DNA from: Amycolatopsis bullii
Lineage (GTDB): Bacteria > Actinomycetota > Actinomycetes > Mycobacteriales > Pseudonocardiaceae
Direction of reading: 5' to 3'
Length of the DNA: 56,255 bases
Assembly (NCBI RefSeq): GCF_014654205.1
Contig: NZ_BNAW01000058.1
Span: 1-56,255 of the forward strand
Below are positions 25,798-33,745 of the stretch, one piece after another. The translations under genes and the position numbers were made by a program. Each line of letters starts with the position of its first letter. Position 1 is the stretch's first letter. The notes beneath the pieces were generated by a model. The model was given only the letters and a program-made list of their open reading frames with translations, ran no database searches and was not told the DNA's origin.

Positions 25798-26937
25798 GTG
25801 CCGGAGGTACTCACCGCGGTCCGCGCGCCCGGCCGCGAGGCCGCGCGGGCCTTCGTGGACGAGCACGTCGTCCCCTTCGCCGACGCGTGGGACAAAGCCG
25901 GGCGGATCCCCGAGGACCTGCTGAACAAGATCGCCGAGGCCGGGCTGTGGGCGCCGTTCCTGCCGCCCGAGCTCGGCGGGTTCGGCCTCGACATGGTCAC
26001 CCTCGGCGAGATCCACGAAGAGGTCGGCCGCGGCTGCTCGTCGGTCCGCAGCCTGCTGACCGTGCACACCATGCTCTCCTGGGCGTTGCTGCGCTTCGGC
26101 ACCGAGGCGCAGCAGCACCGCTGGGGGCCGGAGTTGGCGAGCGGACGCGTCCTCGGCGCGTTCTGCCTGTCCGAGCCCGGCGCGGGCAGCGACACGGCCG
26201 CGATCACCACGACCGCGACCCCGGACGGGGACGGCTGGCGGCTCGACGGCCTCAAGAAGTGGACCACCAACGGGCAGCGCGCGGACCTGTTCCTGGTCTT
26301 CGCGAAGGGCCCGGCCAGCACGATCGCGCTGCTCGTGCCGCGCGACGCACCCGGCGTCACGGTCACCCCGATCGACGACATCCTCGGGACGCGCTCGTCG
26401 ATGCTGGCTGAGATCGGGTTCGACGGCGTCCGGCTGGGCCCGGACGCACTGCTCGGGCCGAGCGGGTTCGCGTCCGGCATGGTCCTGACCGGCACGCTCG
26501 ACCTCGGCCGCTACAGCGTGGCGGCCGGATCGGTGGGCATCATCCAGGCCTGCGCCGACGCGTGCGCCGACTACACGAGCCGTCGTACGGTCGGCGGCAC
26601 GCCGTTGAAGGACCTGCCGCTGATCCAGGCGAAGCTGTCGGACATGGTCACCGACGTCCGCGCGGCCCGGCTGCTGCTGGCCGAGGCCGGCCGGCTCAAG
26701 GACCGCGGCGACTCGGCCACGATCATGGCCACCTGGGTGGCGAAGTACTTCGCGTCGGTCGCGGCCGCTCGCCACGCGTCCGAGGCCGTGCAGGTGCACG
26801 GCGCCAACGGCTGCAGCGGGGACTACCCCGTCGCCCGGTTCTACCGGGACTCGAAGGTCATGGAGATCATCGAGGGCAGCACCGAGATCCAGCGGATGAC
26901 CATCGCCGCCGAGGCCTACCGGAAGCAGGTACCGTGA
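25798..26937 (+). CDS. Acyl-CoA/ACP dehydrogenase, FkbI-like
   Basis: FAD-dependent acyl dehydrogenase of 379 residues that takes part in oxidising the C3 unit on the ACP to hydroxymalonyl. It shows the ACAD signatures CLSEPGAGSD in the middle domain and a C-terminal IIEGSTEIQRM, whose Glu is at the usual catalytic position for this subgroup. GTG start at 25798, three bases after the ACP stop. Its last codons overlap the FkbH start (GTGA). The same operon carries the other three FkbH-set enzymes, which makes a role in beta-oxidation improbable. Confidence 0.87.
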   Translation: MPEVLTAVRAPGREAARAFVDEHVVPFADAWDKAGRIPEDLLNKIAEAGLWAPFLPPELGGFGLDMVTLGEIHEEVGRGCSSVRSLLTVHTMLSWALLRFGTEAQQHRWGPELASGRVLGAFCLSEPGAGSDTAAITTTATPDGDGWRLDGLKKWTTNGQRADLFLVFAKGPASTIALLVPRDAPGVTVTPIDDILGTRSSMLAEIGFDGVRLGPDALLGPSGFASGMVLTGTLDLGRYSVAAGSVGIIQACADACADYTSRRTVGGTPLKDLPLIQAKLSDMVTDVRAARLLLAEAGRLKDRGDSATIMATWVAKYFASVAAARHASEAVQVHGANGCSGDYPVARFYRDSKVMEIIEGSTEIQRMTIAAEAYRKQVP

Positions 26938-28004
26938 CCAGTCTCGTTTCCCCGGCACCCGCGGTCGGCAAGCCGGTGCAGGGCAAGATCAAGTGCGTGG
27001 TGTGGGACCTCGACAACACCGTCTGGGACGGCGTCCTGCTGGAAGACGGCGACGTCCGGCTGCGGCCGTGGGTGGTCGAGCACGTCAAGCGGCTCGACGC
27101 GATGGGCGTGCTGCACTCGGTCGCCAGTAAGAACGACCACGAGGCCGCGATGGCGAAGCTGCGCGAGTTCGGCCTGGACGAGTACTTCCTGTTCCCGCGC
27201 ATCTCGTGGAACGCGAAGTCGGTCTCGATCGGCCAGATCGCGCAGAAGCTCAACCTGGGGCTGGACGCCTTCGCGTTCGTCGACGACCAGGAGTTCGAGC
27301 GCGCCGAGGTGGCGTTCGCGCTGCCGCAGGTGACCACTGTGGACATCCTGGAGGCCGACGAAGTGTTGCGGCGACCGGAGTTCGCGCCCCGGTTCGTCAC
27401 CGACGAGTCGGCCCAGCGGCGCGGGATGTACTTCAGCCAGCTCGCCCGCGACGACGTCGAGGCGGACTTCGCCGGCACCGGCGAAGACTTCCTGGCCAGC
27501 TTGGACCTGCGGTTCACGATTGCGCCGGCGCGGCGGGAGGACCTGCAGCGGGCGGAGGAGCTGACCGTCCGCACCAACCAGCTCAACTCGACCGGGCGGA
27601 CGTATTCCTACGACGAACTGGACGCGTTGCGCTCGTCGCCGGACCACGTGCTGCTCGTCGCGTCGCTGACCGACAAGTTCGGCTCCTACGGGAAGATCGG
27701 GCTGGCGCTGCTGGAGAAGGGTTCGCCGGACTGGCGGCTGAACATGATGCTGATGTCGTGCCGCGTGATGTCGCGCGGGGTCGGCACGGTGCTGCTGGGC
27801 CACGTGATGGGCCTGGCGCGGGCCGCGGGCGCGGGGTTGCGCGCGGACTTCGTCGAGACCGGGCGGAACCGGATGATGCAGATCACGTACGCGTTCAGCG
27901 GGTTCCGCGAGGTGGCGCGGGACGGCTCGAACGTGGTGCTGGCGGCGGACCTCGCCGAGATCCAGGAGCCGCCGGCGTACGTGACGCTCGAGGTGGAGTC
28001 GTGA
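26934..28004 (+). CDS. fkbH: FkbH-like HAD-superfamily glyceryl transferase/phosphatase
   Basis: Takes 1,3-bisphosphoglycerate, removes phosphate and loads a glyceryl unit on the discrete ACP, the first step of hydroxymalonyl-/methoxymalonyl-ACP formation. The 356-residue protein has the HAD nucleophile motif VVWDLDNTVWDG (D25, D27) and a C-terminal GNAT-like half (about residues 190-350), as usual for FkbH. GTG start at 26934 overlaps the acyl dehydrogenase stop by four bases; the frame is open further upstream, but that part overlaps the dehydrogenase. No SAM O-methyltransferase (FkbG) is adjacent or elsewhere in the window, so hydroxymalonyl-ACP is more likely than methoxymalonyl-ACP. Glyceryl-ACP used directly, as in tetronates, is less likely because both dehydrogenases are present. 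Confidence 0.9.
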   Translation: MTSLVSPAPAVGKPVQGKIKCVVWDLDNTVWDGVLLEDGDVRLRPWVVEHVKRLDAMGVLHSVASKNDHEAAMAKLREFGLDEYFLFPRISWNAKSVSIGQIAQKLNLGLDAFAFVDDQEFERAEVAFALPQVTTVDILEADEVLRRPEFAPRFVTDESAQRRGMYFSQLARDDVEADFAGTGEDFLASLDLRFTIAPARREDLQRAEELTVRTNQLNSTGRTYSYDELDALRSSPDHVLLVASLTDKFGSYGKIGLALLEKGSPDWRLNMMLMSCRVMSRGVGTVLLGHVMGLARAAGAGLRADFVETGRNRMMQITYAFSGFREVARDGSNVVLAADLAEIQEPPAYVTLEVES

Positions 28005-28747
28005 CGACGGCCGTCGCGAGCCGCTGGCTGCCGTTCCCCGCGACCGCGGGGAACGTGCGGCTGTACTGCCTGCCGCACGCGGGCGGCTCGGCCTCGGCGT
28101 TCCGCGCGTGGATCGGCCGGCTGCCCGGGGTGACGGTGTGCCCGGTGCAGCCGCCCGGCCGGGAAACGCGGCAGAAGGACTCGCCGCACACGTCGATGGC
28201 TTCCTACGTTGCCGACCTTGCGGACTTCGTGGCGTCGGGTGAGGGGCCGTACGCGGTCTACGGGCACAGCTTGGGTGCGCTGGTCGGGTTCGAGCTGGTG
28301 CGGGAGATCGCCCGGCGCGGGGCGGCTTCGCCGGTGCACCTGGTGGTGTCGGGCTGCCCGGCCCCGCAGTGGCTGACCCCGGACGACCCGATCGTGGCGG
28401 GCATGGGCGACGCGGAGATCGTGGCCCTGCTGCGCACGCTGGGCGGCACGCCGGAGGTGTTCCTGAACGACCCCCGCGTCCTGCGGCTCATCCTGCCGCC
28501 GATCCGGGCGGACCTGACGGTGAAGAACACGTACGGCTACACCCCCGGCCCTCCGCTGGAGTTGCCGGTCACGGCCCTGGCGAGCACCTCGGACGTCCGC
28601 GCGAGTGTCGAGTCGGTGCTGGCCTGGCAGGAGCAGACGGTCCGCCCCTTCCGCGGGCACGTGCTGGACGGCGGGCACTTCGCGGTGCTGGAGCAGGAGA
28701 ACGTCACCTTGGCCCACCTGGCCGCCGCCCTCCGCCCCTGGTCCTGA
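28001..28747 (+). CDS. Type II (editing) thioesterase
   Basis: Stand-alone alpha/beta hydrolase of 248 residues that removes stalled or wrong acyl groups from carrier domains. The nucleophile is S90 in GHSLG. An Asp follows in LASTSDV and the catalytic His is in GGHFAVLE, giving the RifR/TEII triad. The N-terminus LYCLPHAGGSASAFRAW is the family's oxyanion loop. GTG start at 28001 overlaps the fkbH stop. It ends the plus-strand PKS operon. It is the only thioesterase in the window, and type II enzymes rarely release the final product, so chain release is unexplained. Confidence 0.93.
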   Translation: MTTAVASRWLPFPATAGNVRLYCLPHAGGSASAFRAWIGRLPGVTVCPVQPPGRETRQKDSPHTSMASYVADLADFVASGEGPYAVYGHSLGALVGFELVREIARRGAASPVHLVVSGCPAPQWLTPDDPIVAGMGDAEIVALLRTLGGTPEVFLNDPRVLRLILPPIRADLTVKNTYGYTPGPPLELPVTALASTSDVRASVESVLAWQEQTVRPFRGHVLDGGHFAVLEQENVTLAHLAAALRPWS

Positions 28748-28760
28748 ACGGGCTCCAGAC

Positions 28761-28899
28761 GTGATTGGCGAGGCATCAAGCGTGATTGGCGGGGCATCGA
28801 GTGTGATGCCCCGCCGATCACGGCTGATGCCCGCTGGATCACGCGAGATGCCCGCTGGATCACGCGAGATGCCCGGCCAGTCACGTGTGAAGCCCCGCC
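28761..28899. repeat. About 21-bp repeat cluster, units in both orientations
   Basis: Two forward units (GTGATTGGCGGGGCATC type, from 28761 and 28782) are followed by four reversed units (GATGCCC...GATCACG type). The opposed halves can pair into a long structured RNA after the thioesterase gene. The unit is the one found in frame inside PKS2 at 12697-12791. Confidence 0.75.
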
Positions 28900-28966
28900 G
28901 CGCGGGGTACTGAACACCCGGAACGTGGTGGGTCCGCCGCCAATACCCCTGGCGGCGGGCCCATCA

Positions 28967-29020
28967 CCCACATCGAAAGGGCCCCTACCCGATCTCGGGT
29001 AGGGGCCCTTTCGATGTGGG
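28967..29020. terminator. Perfect 26-bp inverted repeat, bidirectional terminator
   Basis: Arms at 28967-28992 and 28995-29020 are exact complements across CCCACATCGAAAGGGCCCC and its continuation. They sit between the convergent thioesterase (plus) and PKS4 (minus) genes; the minus gene's stop codon begins at 29023. AAAGG/CCTTT flanks give a short T-run on either strand. Confidence 0.85.
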
Positions 29021-32000
29021 TCAGGAGCGTTCTTCGGCGATGCGGGCGGCGAGCAGGCGGACCGTCGGGAGTTCGACGACCGCTGTCGCGGGGAGGTTCC
29101 ACTCCGCCGCGATGCGGACCGCTCCCGCCGAGCGGCCGCCCAGGTCGAAGAAGTTGTCGTCCGCGCCGATCTCGTCGTAACCCAGTGCCGCCGCCCAGGC
29201 GGCCGCCACCTCCTGCTCGAGGCCCGGCTCCGGCTCGACGAACGGCGTCCCCAGCTCCGGCCGCGGTCGGAGGGAAGCCGTCGCCTGGACCGGCTCGGCC
29301 GCGGAGACCGGCCGGACCGGGGGCACTCCGGAGAGCACGACTTCGGTGAGGTGGTCGGCCGCCGCCACCGCGGCCAGCACCGACGGCGACGGATCCGAGG
29401 CAGACACCACCGTGGTCCAGAGCCCGCGGCCGGCGAGCCGGGCCACCCGGGCCTCGGCGGCCGCCTGACGCCCGGTCGCGCCCGGCTGGACCACGAGAAT
29501 CCCCCGCCGTCCGCCCAGGTCGGGCAGGACGGCACCGACGGGCTCGCCCCAGCCTGGCCCGTCGGCGGCTCGGTACACCGCGGCCTCCGCGTGCCCCGCC
29601 AGGGCGCACGGCTCGTGGTGCAGCCGCCAGGACTGGTCGCCACGGACCGCCAGAGGGGTTTCCCGGCACAAGATCGCCGCCAGGACCTGGTCGACGGCCG
29701 CGTCCGGGCCCACGTCCACGTGGCGGGGGGTCAGCGTGGTGAGCGCCGCCTGCGCAGGCGTTGTCAGGTCGGGCCCGAGGACGCCGACCGCACCGGACGT
29801 CAGCGTGACCATCCCGGGCCACAGCCCGGCCGCCGTCTCGATCTCGCCCGGGGCGCCGCCCAGGGCGAAGCCGTGCACCACCGTGCGGGGCACCACCACC
29901 AGCGAACGCAGCAGCTCGGGCAGGTCGCCCGGGCCCACGACGAAGTCACCGGTGTCCAGCGCCGCGAATCCGGGCCCAGAGCGAACGGTGGTCACTTCCG
30001 ACCCCGCCAGGGTGATCCGTGCGGCCAGCGCCTCGCCGACCGGATCCCCGGCGAACACCAGCCACGGCCCCGCCGCTCGCACCCGGCGCTCGAGACCGGC
30101 CACCGGCTGGGGCTCGAGCCGCCACGACGGCACGTGGGCCGCCGGGCTCGGCGGCGGGTCCACCCAGAACCGCTTGCGCTGGAACGGATACGATGGCAGC
30201 TCCACCCGGCGGCCCTCGCCGCGGTGCAGGGCCGCCCAATCCACGCTGCAGCCCGCGAGCCACAACCGCGCCACGGCGGACAGCACCCACGCGGCATCCG
30301 AGCCGCCGTCGACGACCAGGGTGTCGGTGGCGCTCTCGTCGAGCCGGACACCCAGCCGGGTCAGGCCGGCGGTCAACGCCGACAGCGCGCCCTCGCGCGT
30401 GGCCGCCGGCGCGGGAACCTCGTCCCCGGCCAGCAGGCGGTGCGCGGCCGAGGCCGTCGACGCCCAGCCGGGACCGGCACCCGCGACCAAGCGGAACCTC
30501 GGGTCACGCCGACGCGTCTCGCCGTCGATCCACCGGCCCGGATCGGCCAGGGCCGCGACCGCGTCCGGCAGGTCCCGGACCACCACCGCGCGCCGCAGGG
30601 CGAAGTGGCCCCGCGACACCTGCAGCGTGAAAGCCACGTCACCGAGCTCCAGGGACGGGTGCGCGGCGAGGTGGGCCCGCAGCCGCGAGGTCGCCTCGTC
30701 GAGGGCGGCCGGATCACCGGCGGAGAACGTCAGCAGGTGCGGGCCGCCCGGCGGCCGGGGCGAACGACGAGGTGGCTCCTCCAGCACCACGTGCGCGTTC
30801 GTCCCGCCGACGCCGAACGAGCTGACACCGGCGCGCCGCGGGGTGCCGTCGGACGGCCAGGGCACGTCGGCGGGCAGCACGGTGAACCGGTCACCGAGCG
30901 CGGGATTGGGCGTGCGGAACCCGGCGGTGCCCGGCAGCACGCCGTCCCGCAGGTTCACCGCCGCCCGGATGAGGGACGTGACACCCGAAGCCCGGTCCAG
31001 GTGCCCGATGCTCGGCTTGACGGAGCTGAGCACGCACGGCGAAGCACGCCCCGGCCCGAACACCCGGTTCAGCGCGGCCAGCTCGATCGAGTCGCCCAGC
31101 GGTGTCCCGACGGCGTGGCACTCGACGTACCCCACCGTTTCCGGCTTCACCCCGGCCACGGCGAGCGCGGTGTCGACCACCGCGGCCTGCCCGGCGACGC
31201 CGGGAGCGGGGTACCCGGCGCGGTCCCGGCCGTCGTTGTTGACCGCCGAGCCGAGGATCACCGCGTGCACGACGTCGCCGTCGGCGAGGGCGTCCTCCAG
31301 GCGTTTCAGCGCGACGACGGCGGCGCCGGAGCCCATCACCGTGCCGTTGGCGGCCGCGTCGAGGGCCCGGACCCGGCCGTCGGGCGACAGGATGTCGCCT
31401 TCCGCATGAAGGTGGCCGCCGGTCTGCGGCAGCGGCAGCGCGGCGCCACCGGCCAGCGCCAGGTCGCACTCGTAGGTCAGCAGGCTCTGGCAGGCCAGGT
31501 GCACCGCGACCAGCGAGGTCGAGCAGTACGTCTGCACGGTGATCGCCGGGCCGCGCAGCCCCAGCTTGTACGACACGAGCGACGTCAGCGAATCGCGCTC
31601 CACGCCCGCGGACAACAGGGGTTTGCCGCCCGGTTCCGCGGCGAGGCCGGAAAGGTTGCGGGTCAGGTAGTCGGGGAACGCGCAGCCGGCGAACAGCCCG
31701 ACGGGCACGCCCGGATCGGTCGGCCGGTAGCCGGCCCGTTCGAGGGCTTCCCACGAGCATTCCAGCAGCAGCCGGTGGTGCGGTTCCAGGGTCTCGGCCT
31801 CCCGTGCGGAAAGCCCGAAGGCGGCGGCGTCGAAGGTCTCGACGCCGCCTTCGACGGGCCCGCCGACGCGGACGTGGCCCGGGGTGGCCGGGTCCACGCC
31901 CGCGGCGGCGAGCTCGTCGTCGGTCAGTTCGCGCAGGCCGGGGATCCCGGCCGCGAGGTTGCGGCGCAGCTGCTCGACGTCGGCGGCGCCGGGGAACCGG

Positions 32001-32050
32001 CCCGCCATTCCGACGAGCGCCACGGCCGGTTCGGGTGCCGGTTCCGTCAT
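29021..32050 (-). CDS. AT-less type I PKS: KS-(AT deleted)-(degenerate KR)-ACP
   Basis: A 1009-residue module on the strand opposite to the main line. The KS (about 10-430) is complete: C176 in TYCSTSL, His in HAVGT and SIGH. The KS-AT linker (about 440-560) and the post-AT linker ending in SYPFQRKRFW (about 570-640) are both recognisable. The AT core between them is gone: no GHSxG or xAFHS is present. The following region resembles the structural half of a KR but lacks the TGGxGxxG loop and the Ser-Tyr-Asn residues. The ACP has S974 (FDLGGRS). No thioesterase. Start at ATG 32050 with AAAGGA. It must obtain its extender in trans, or act as a transfer/condensing module. It is closest in style to the KS domains of PKS3. 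Its place in the assembly order is unknown. Confidence 0.88.
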   Translation of the reverse strand: MTEPAPEPAVALVGMAGRFPGAADVEQLRRNLAAGIPGLRELTDDELAAAGVDPATPGHVRVGGPVEGGVETFDAAAFGLSAREAETLEPHHRLLLECSWEALERAGYRPTDPGVPVGLFAGCAFPDYLTRNLSGLAAEPGGKPLLSAGVERDSLTSLVSYKLGLRGPAITVQTYCSTSLVAVHLACQSLLTYECDLALAGGAALPLPQTGGHLHAEGDILSPDGRVRALDAAANGTVMGSGAAVVALKRLEDALADGDVVHAVILGSAVNNDGRDRAGYPAPGVAGQAAVVDTALAVAGVKPETVGYVECHAVGTPLGDSIELAALNRVFGPGRASPCVLSSVKPSIGHLDRASGVTSLIRAAVNLRDGVLPGTAGFRTPNPALGDRFTVLPADVPWPSDGTPRRAGVSSFGVGGTNAHVVLEEPPRRSPRPPGGPHLLTFSAGDPAALDEATSRLRAHLAAHPSLELGDVAFTLQVSRGHFALRRAVVVRDLPDAVAALADPGRWIDGETRRRDPRFRLVAGAGPGWASTASAAHRLLAGDEVPAPAATREGALSALTAGLTRLGVRLDESATDTLVVDGGSDAAWVLSAVARLWLAGCSVDWAALHRGEGRRVELPSYPFQRKRFWVDPPPSPAAHVPSWRLEPQPVAGLERRVRAAGPWLVFAGDPVGEALAARITLAGSEVTTVRSGPGFAALDTGDFVVGPGDLPELLRSLVVVPRTVVHGFALGGAPGEIETAAGLWPGMVTLTSGAVGVLGPDLTTPAQAALTTLTPRHVDVGPDAAVDQVLAAILCRETPLAVRGDQSWRLHHEPCALAGHAEAAVYRAADGPGWGEPVGAVLPDLGGRRGILVVQPGATGRQAAAEARVARLAGRGLWTTVVSASDPSPSVLAAVAAADHLTEVVLSGVPPVRPVSAAEPVQATASLRPRPELGTPFVEPEPGLEQEVAAAWAAALGYDEIGADDNFFDLGGRSAGAVRIAAEWNLPATAVVELPTVRLLAARIAEERS

Positions 32051-32070
32051 GGCAGGTCCTTTCGACGACG

Positions 32071-32832
32071 TCAGAGCAGGTGGCTGCGGCCCCAGCCGTG
32101 GGCCAGCCGGTAGGTGGCGAACGCCCCGGTGGCCAGGCCGATCCCGAGCACGATCACCGCCGGGCGCAGCATGGCCTCGGCGTTGCCCGCCATCGCCGCG
32201 CGGATCAGCGACAGTCCCCAGTAGCCCGGGGAGAACGGCGCGGCCGCCTGCGCCCACGACGGCATCAGCGACACCGGCAGCAGCGAGCCGCCGAGCGAGC
32301 TGATGGTGATCGCGCCGAGGTCGACGGCGACGATCAGGTCGCCGCGGCTGCGGACCACAGTGGACAGTGCCGCGCCCATGGCCAGCAACATGAAGCCCCA
32401 CAGGCACATCGCCCCGAAGACCAGGCCCGGCGACACCGGGAACGGCATCCCGACGACGAGCCAGCCGTAGATGATCAGCACGCCCTGCTGGATGAGCAGC
32501 ACGACGAACACCGGGACGGCCTTGCCGATCAGCAGCTCCGCGCGTGCGGCCCGGCTGGCGCGCAGCCGGTCCCAGGTACGCCACTCGCGTTCGACGAAGA
32601 TCGCGTTGCCCACGATCGCCATGGCGAACACCGAGAACATCACCAGCTGCCCGGTGACGGCCTCGACGGCCCCGGTGCCCAGCGCCTTCACGTACAGCGG
32701 CTGGAACAGCACCATGAAGATCATCGGCGTGATCAGGTAGCTGATCAGCTGGGAAGGGTCGCGCAGGCGCAGGATCGCGTTGTAGCGGACGAGGGCGCCG
32801 GCCCGGGAGAGGGAGTCAGTGCGCGTCGACAT
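32071..32832 (-). CDS. ABC-2 type transporter permease (DrrB-like)
   Basis: Integral membrane half of an exporter, 253 residues with about six hydrophobic segments (for example LITPMIFMVLFQPLYV, LVMFSVFAMAIVGNAIFV, FVVLLIQQGVLIIYGWLVV and AVIVLGIGLATGAFATY). The ERxWRTWDRLRASRA stretch after the second segment is typical of the ABC2 membrane family of drug exporters. The start at ATG 32832 overlaps the stop of the ATPase gene by 17 bases, and the AT-less PKS follows 20 bases downstream. It probably exports the product and may give self-resistance. Confidence 0.9.
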   Translation of the reverse strand: MSTRTDSLSRAGALVRYNAILRLRDPSQLISYLITPMIFMVLFQPLYVKALGTGAVEAVTGQLVMFSVFAMAIVGNAIFVEREWRTWDRLRASRAARAELLIGKAVPVFVVLLIQQGVLIIYGWLVVGMPFPVSPGLVFGAMCLWGFMLLAMGAALSTVVRSRGDLIVAVDLGAITISSLGGSLLPVSLMPSWAQAAAPFSPGYWGLSLIRAAMAGNAEAMLRPAVIVLGIGLATGAFATYRLAHGWGRSHLL

Positions 32833-33655
32833 CGGTCACCGCCAGGGAGTGGTAGAGGTCGTCCAGGCTGGGGTTGCGCAGCTCGACGGACTCGACCGGC
32901 CGCGTCACGGTGGGCAACAGGTCCAGCAGCGTGCCGGTCGGGTCGGTGGTCGAGACGGTCAGCTGCTCGTCGGCGGTGCGCACGCGGACCTCCCCGGGCA
33001 GGCCCGACAACAGCTCGTCCGCGCCGCCGCGCGCGATCACCCGGCCTTCGGCGGCCACCGCGATCGTGGCCTGCAGGTCGGTCAGTTCGGTCAGGTAGTG
33101 GGTGGTATAAACCACTGCGGCTCCCTCGCCTGCTCGTTGCTTGACCACGTCGAGCAGCGCCTGACGGGTCTCGGGGTCGGCACCGGCGGTCGGCTCGTCG
33201 AGCAGCAGCAGCGCCGGCCGGTGCACCAGCGCCGTCGCGGCCTGCGCCCGCCGCTGCTGGCCGCCCGAGAGCAGGCCGCAGGTGCGGTTCAGGAATCCCT
33301 CCAGCCGCAGTGCGGCGGTGAGGTCGTCGATGGCCGTGCGCAGCGCGGCCCGGCGCAGGCCGGCCAGGCGGCCGTACAGCTCCAGGTGCTCGCGCACGGT
33401 CAGCGGGCGGTAGAGCGCGATGTGCTGCGGGGAGATGCCGATGCGGTCGCGGGCGCGCGTCGGCGATTCGCCGTCGACGAGCACGGTTCCGCTGTCCGGG
33501 CGCAGCAGCCCGGACACCATTTCGACGAAGGTGGTCTTGCCGGCACCGTTGTGGCCGACCAGCCCGACGATCTCGCCCGCGGCGACCTCGAGGCTGAAGC
33601 CGTCGAGGGCTTGCACTTCGTCGTAGCGTTTCCGGAGGTCGATTGCTTGCAACAT
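32816..33655 (-). CDS. ABC transporter ATP-binding protein (DrrA-like)
   Basis: ATPase partner of the permease, 279 residues. Walker A is GHNGAGKTT, the signature motif is LLSGGQQRR, Walker B is LLLLDEPTAGADPE and the H-loop is YTTHYL. The C-terminal extension of about 70 residues is usual for DrrA-type subunits. The start is at ATG 33655 because AAGGAGCG lies nine bases before it; the frame runs further upstream without a ribosome site. Its promoter region (33656-33745) carries copy 2 of the GGCAG-N4-CTGCC element, suggesting control together with the PKS promoter region. Confidence 0.92.
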   Translation of the reverse strand: MLQAIDLRKRYDEVQALDGFSLEVAAGEIVGLVGHNGAGKTTFVEMVSGLLRPDSGTVLVDGESPTRARDRIGISPQHIALYRPLTVREHLELYGRLAGLRRAALRTAIDDLTAALRLEGFLNRTCGLLSGGQQRRAQAATALVHRPALLLLDEPTAGADPETRQALLDVVKQRAGEGAAVVYTTHYLTELTDLQATIAVAAEGRVIARGGADELLSGLPGEVRVRTADEQLTVSTTDPTGTLLDLLPTVTRPVESVELRNPSLDDLYHSLAVTDVDAH

Positions 33656-33721
33656 AGGGATCGCTCCTTGCGATTCACGGCTCTTGCAATGTCGCACGGG
33701 GACGGCCGGGGCGGCGCTTCC

Positions 33722-33745
33722 CCGCGGTGGCAGGAAACTGCCGTC
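33722..33745 (+). promoter_or_regulatory. 24-bp shared element with GGCAG-N4-CTGCC palindrome, copy 2
   Basis: CCGCGGTGGCAG, four bases, CTGCCGTC, identical to 2944-2967 at all 20 fixed positions. It lies 67 bases upstream of the ABC ATPase start and just touches the stop codon of the acyl ligase gene. Confidence 0.5.

Noticed and set aside
24672..28004. Methoxymalonyl-ACP pathway
   Set aside because: The O-methyltransferase required is not present in the window, so only hydroxymalonyl-ACP is supported.
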